Assembly: GCA_024231855.1 (NCBI GenBank)
Contig: JAAEQD010000345.1
Span: 124,001-188,000 of the forward strand
Source of the DNA: Candidatus Zixiibacteriota bacterium
GTDB taxonomy: Bacteria > Zixibacteria > MSB-5A5 > UBA10806 > 4484-95
DNA length: 64,000 nt
Reading direction: 5' to 3'
How positions within the stretch are numbered: position 1 is the stretch's first letter; every line of letters begins with the position of its first letter. Under the pieces are notes generated by a model that did not search any database, had not been told where the DNA came from, and saw only the letters and a program-made list of their open reading frames with translations. The translations under genes and the position numbers were made by a program. Below, one piece after another: positions 63,176-64,000 of the stretch.

Positions 63176-64000
63176 TAACTGGTCTCCGGAAGTTTCTCCA
63201 TGCCGTAACGTTTTGCCTCGGCAGTCATCAACTTCGTCAGTTCGGCCTTCATATCGTCGGCAATACCGGTTGGCTTATAGTCATCGATAAACTTTTCGAC
63301 CTCTTTATTTGCCCTCTGCCTGAGTGTCAGGCTGCCTTCCTCCTGCCATCTGGATCTGTTGGCCCGATCTATAACCGGCCCCGGGAAATAAACTTCCTCT
63401 TTCAGGTATTTGCGGGTATGATCTGAAATCAACAGATGTCCATCTCTTAACAATTCCTCGAAGTGGGGTAGTGACGGAAAATCTTCCTTGGGTTCGATAC
63501 CCTTGATCATTCGCTTTGTCATGCCGCATATTTCGTTATCGAGAACAAGCTTCTCTAAGCTGAAGCAACTTTCGAAATCAAGCATACCCGGCCCGGAGAC
63601 ATTGTTGATCCCGGCCAGCGCGGCAAGTGTCGCGCCCATGGATGTTTCCAGGCCCGCCTGCGCGTCCAGCATCTTGGCATCGCTTAAACCGATATACGCC
63701 TGCGTGGGCAAGCCGAAATACTTGCCGATCTCGTTGTAGGCGCAGTCGATCATCATCGTGCCGATAGCCCCCATCGGCGTCGTCTCGTACCTGATATCGA
63801 ATACCGCCGGCGAACCGCCGTAAAGAATCGGCGCGCCCGGATTCGATAACTGGCTAATCACCAGGCCGCTTAAGGTTTCGGCCGTATGCTCAACCAGCGA
63901 TCCCACCAGTGTGACCGGCGACATGAACCCGGTAAGCGGCATCGATATGAATTCGACCGGTATCATATATTTGGCGCAATCGACTACGTTCTGGGAGGTG
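63175..64000 (-). CDS. MttB/trimethylamine-methyltransferase-family protein, 5' end outside window
   Basis: The frame is open to the window edge, so the ATG at 63966 is internal; about 275 C-terminal codons are visible. The family blocks are 'IPVEFISMPLTGFMSPVTLVGSLVEHTAETLSGLVISQL', 'GSPAVFDIRYETTPMGAIG', 'SDAKMLDAQAGLETSMGATLAALAGINNVSGPGML' and a 'YFPGPVIDRANRSRW' tail. These proteins demethylate trimethylamine or quaternary amines (glycine betaine, proline betaine, carnitine) onto a corrinoid protein. No in-frame amber codon is seen in the visible part, so it may be a non-pyrrolysine member; the missing 5' portion prevents a firm call. Confidence 0.85.
   Translation of the reverse strand, partial: TSQNVVDCAKYMIPVEFISMPLTGFMSPVTLVGSLVEHTAETLSGLVISQLSNPGAPILYGGSPAVFDIRYETTPMGAIGTMMIDCAYNEIGKYFGLPTQAYIGLSDAKMLDAQAGLETSMGATLAALAGINNVSGPGMLDFESCFSLEKLVLDNEICGMTKRMIKGIEPKEDFPSLPHFEELLRDGHLLISDHTRKYLKEEVYFPGPVIDRANRSRWQEEGSLTLRQRANKEVEKFIDDYKPTGIADDMKAELTKLMTAEAKRYGMEKLPETS

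Overview
The window reads as a Gram-negative, probably anaerobic bacterium of the FCB type. The evidence is a secreted repeat protein ending in a type IX secretion (YPNPFNP) sorting domain, outer-membrane beta-barrel proteins, lipoproteins, and a class-II FNR-type promoter in front of an anaerobic purine-degradation operon. Candidate phylum Zixibacteria or a relative is my best guess, but that is inference from gene content only. No rRNA, tRNA, CRISPR array or transposase was recognised.

Left part (1-19000), mostly minus strand: the tail of an alginate-export-type porin; a long minus-strand series (10853 down to 1100) with a BamA-like barrel, a lipoprotein with a protein-kinase-like signature, a calcineurin-like phosphoesterase lipoprotein, two ATP/ADP-translocase-family (NTT/TLC) transporters (one fused to HEAT-type repeats), a cyclic-nucleotide-binding-fold protein and a lone response regulator; a 1584-residue multi-PAS/GAF hybrid histidine kinase; and a seven-Fn3 T9SS cargo protein behind a sigma-54-like promoter. 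At 19300-21821 sits an AT-rich two-gene unit ending in a protein with eight 40-residue TPR repeats.

Centre (22157-48213) is the most interesting part. It holds a purine-degradation operon (ygeW, ygfJ, two complete three-subunit xanthine-dehydrogenase-family enzymes, a purine permease, preT-preA, adenine deaminase, ssnA, two PLP enzymes, ygeY). An inverted xdhC follows, then a bacterial microcompartment (BMC) operon: an RpiB-DeoC fusion, one BMC-H, two BMC-T, three BMC-P shell proteins and a CoA-acylating aldehyde dehydrogenase. Together they look like a nucleoside-salvage system. Bases would be opened by the first operon, while the (deoxy)ribose-phosphate half would be cleaved inside a shell to acetaldehyde and glyceraldehyde-3-phosphate, with acetaldehyde turned into acetyl-CoA. 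The RpiB domain lacks the usual catalytic Cys, and a helix resembling an encapsulation peptide lies in the fusion linker.

Right part: a ribbon-helix-helix regulator surrounded by GTATAC operators; a mannose/N-glycan utilisation operon (GH130, GH38-like, CBM9-like lipoprotein, Na+/solute symporter, GH38 alpha-mannosidase, PNGase F-like protein); and a minus-strand corrinoid methyl-transfer operon (MttB-family methyltransferase, MetH-type activation protein, corrinoid protein, homocysteine methyltransferase) followed by a trans-3-hydroxy-L-proline dehydratase-type enzyme.
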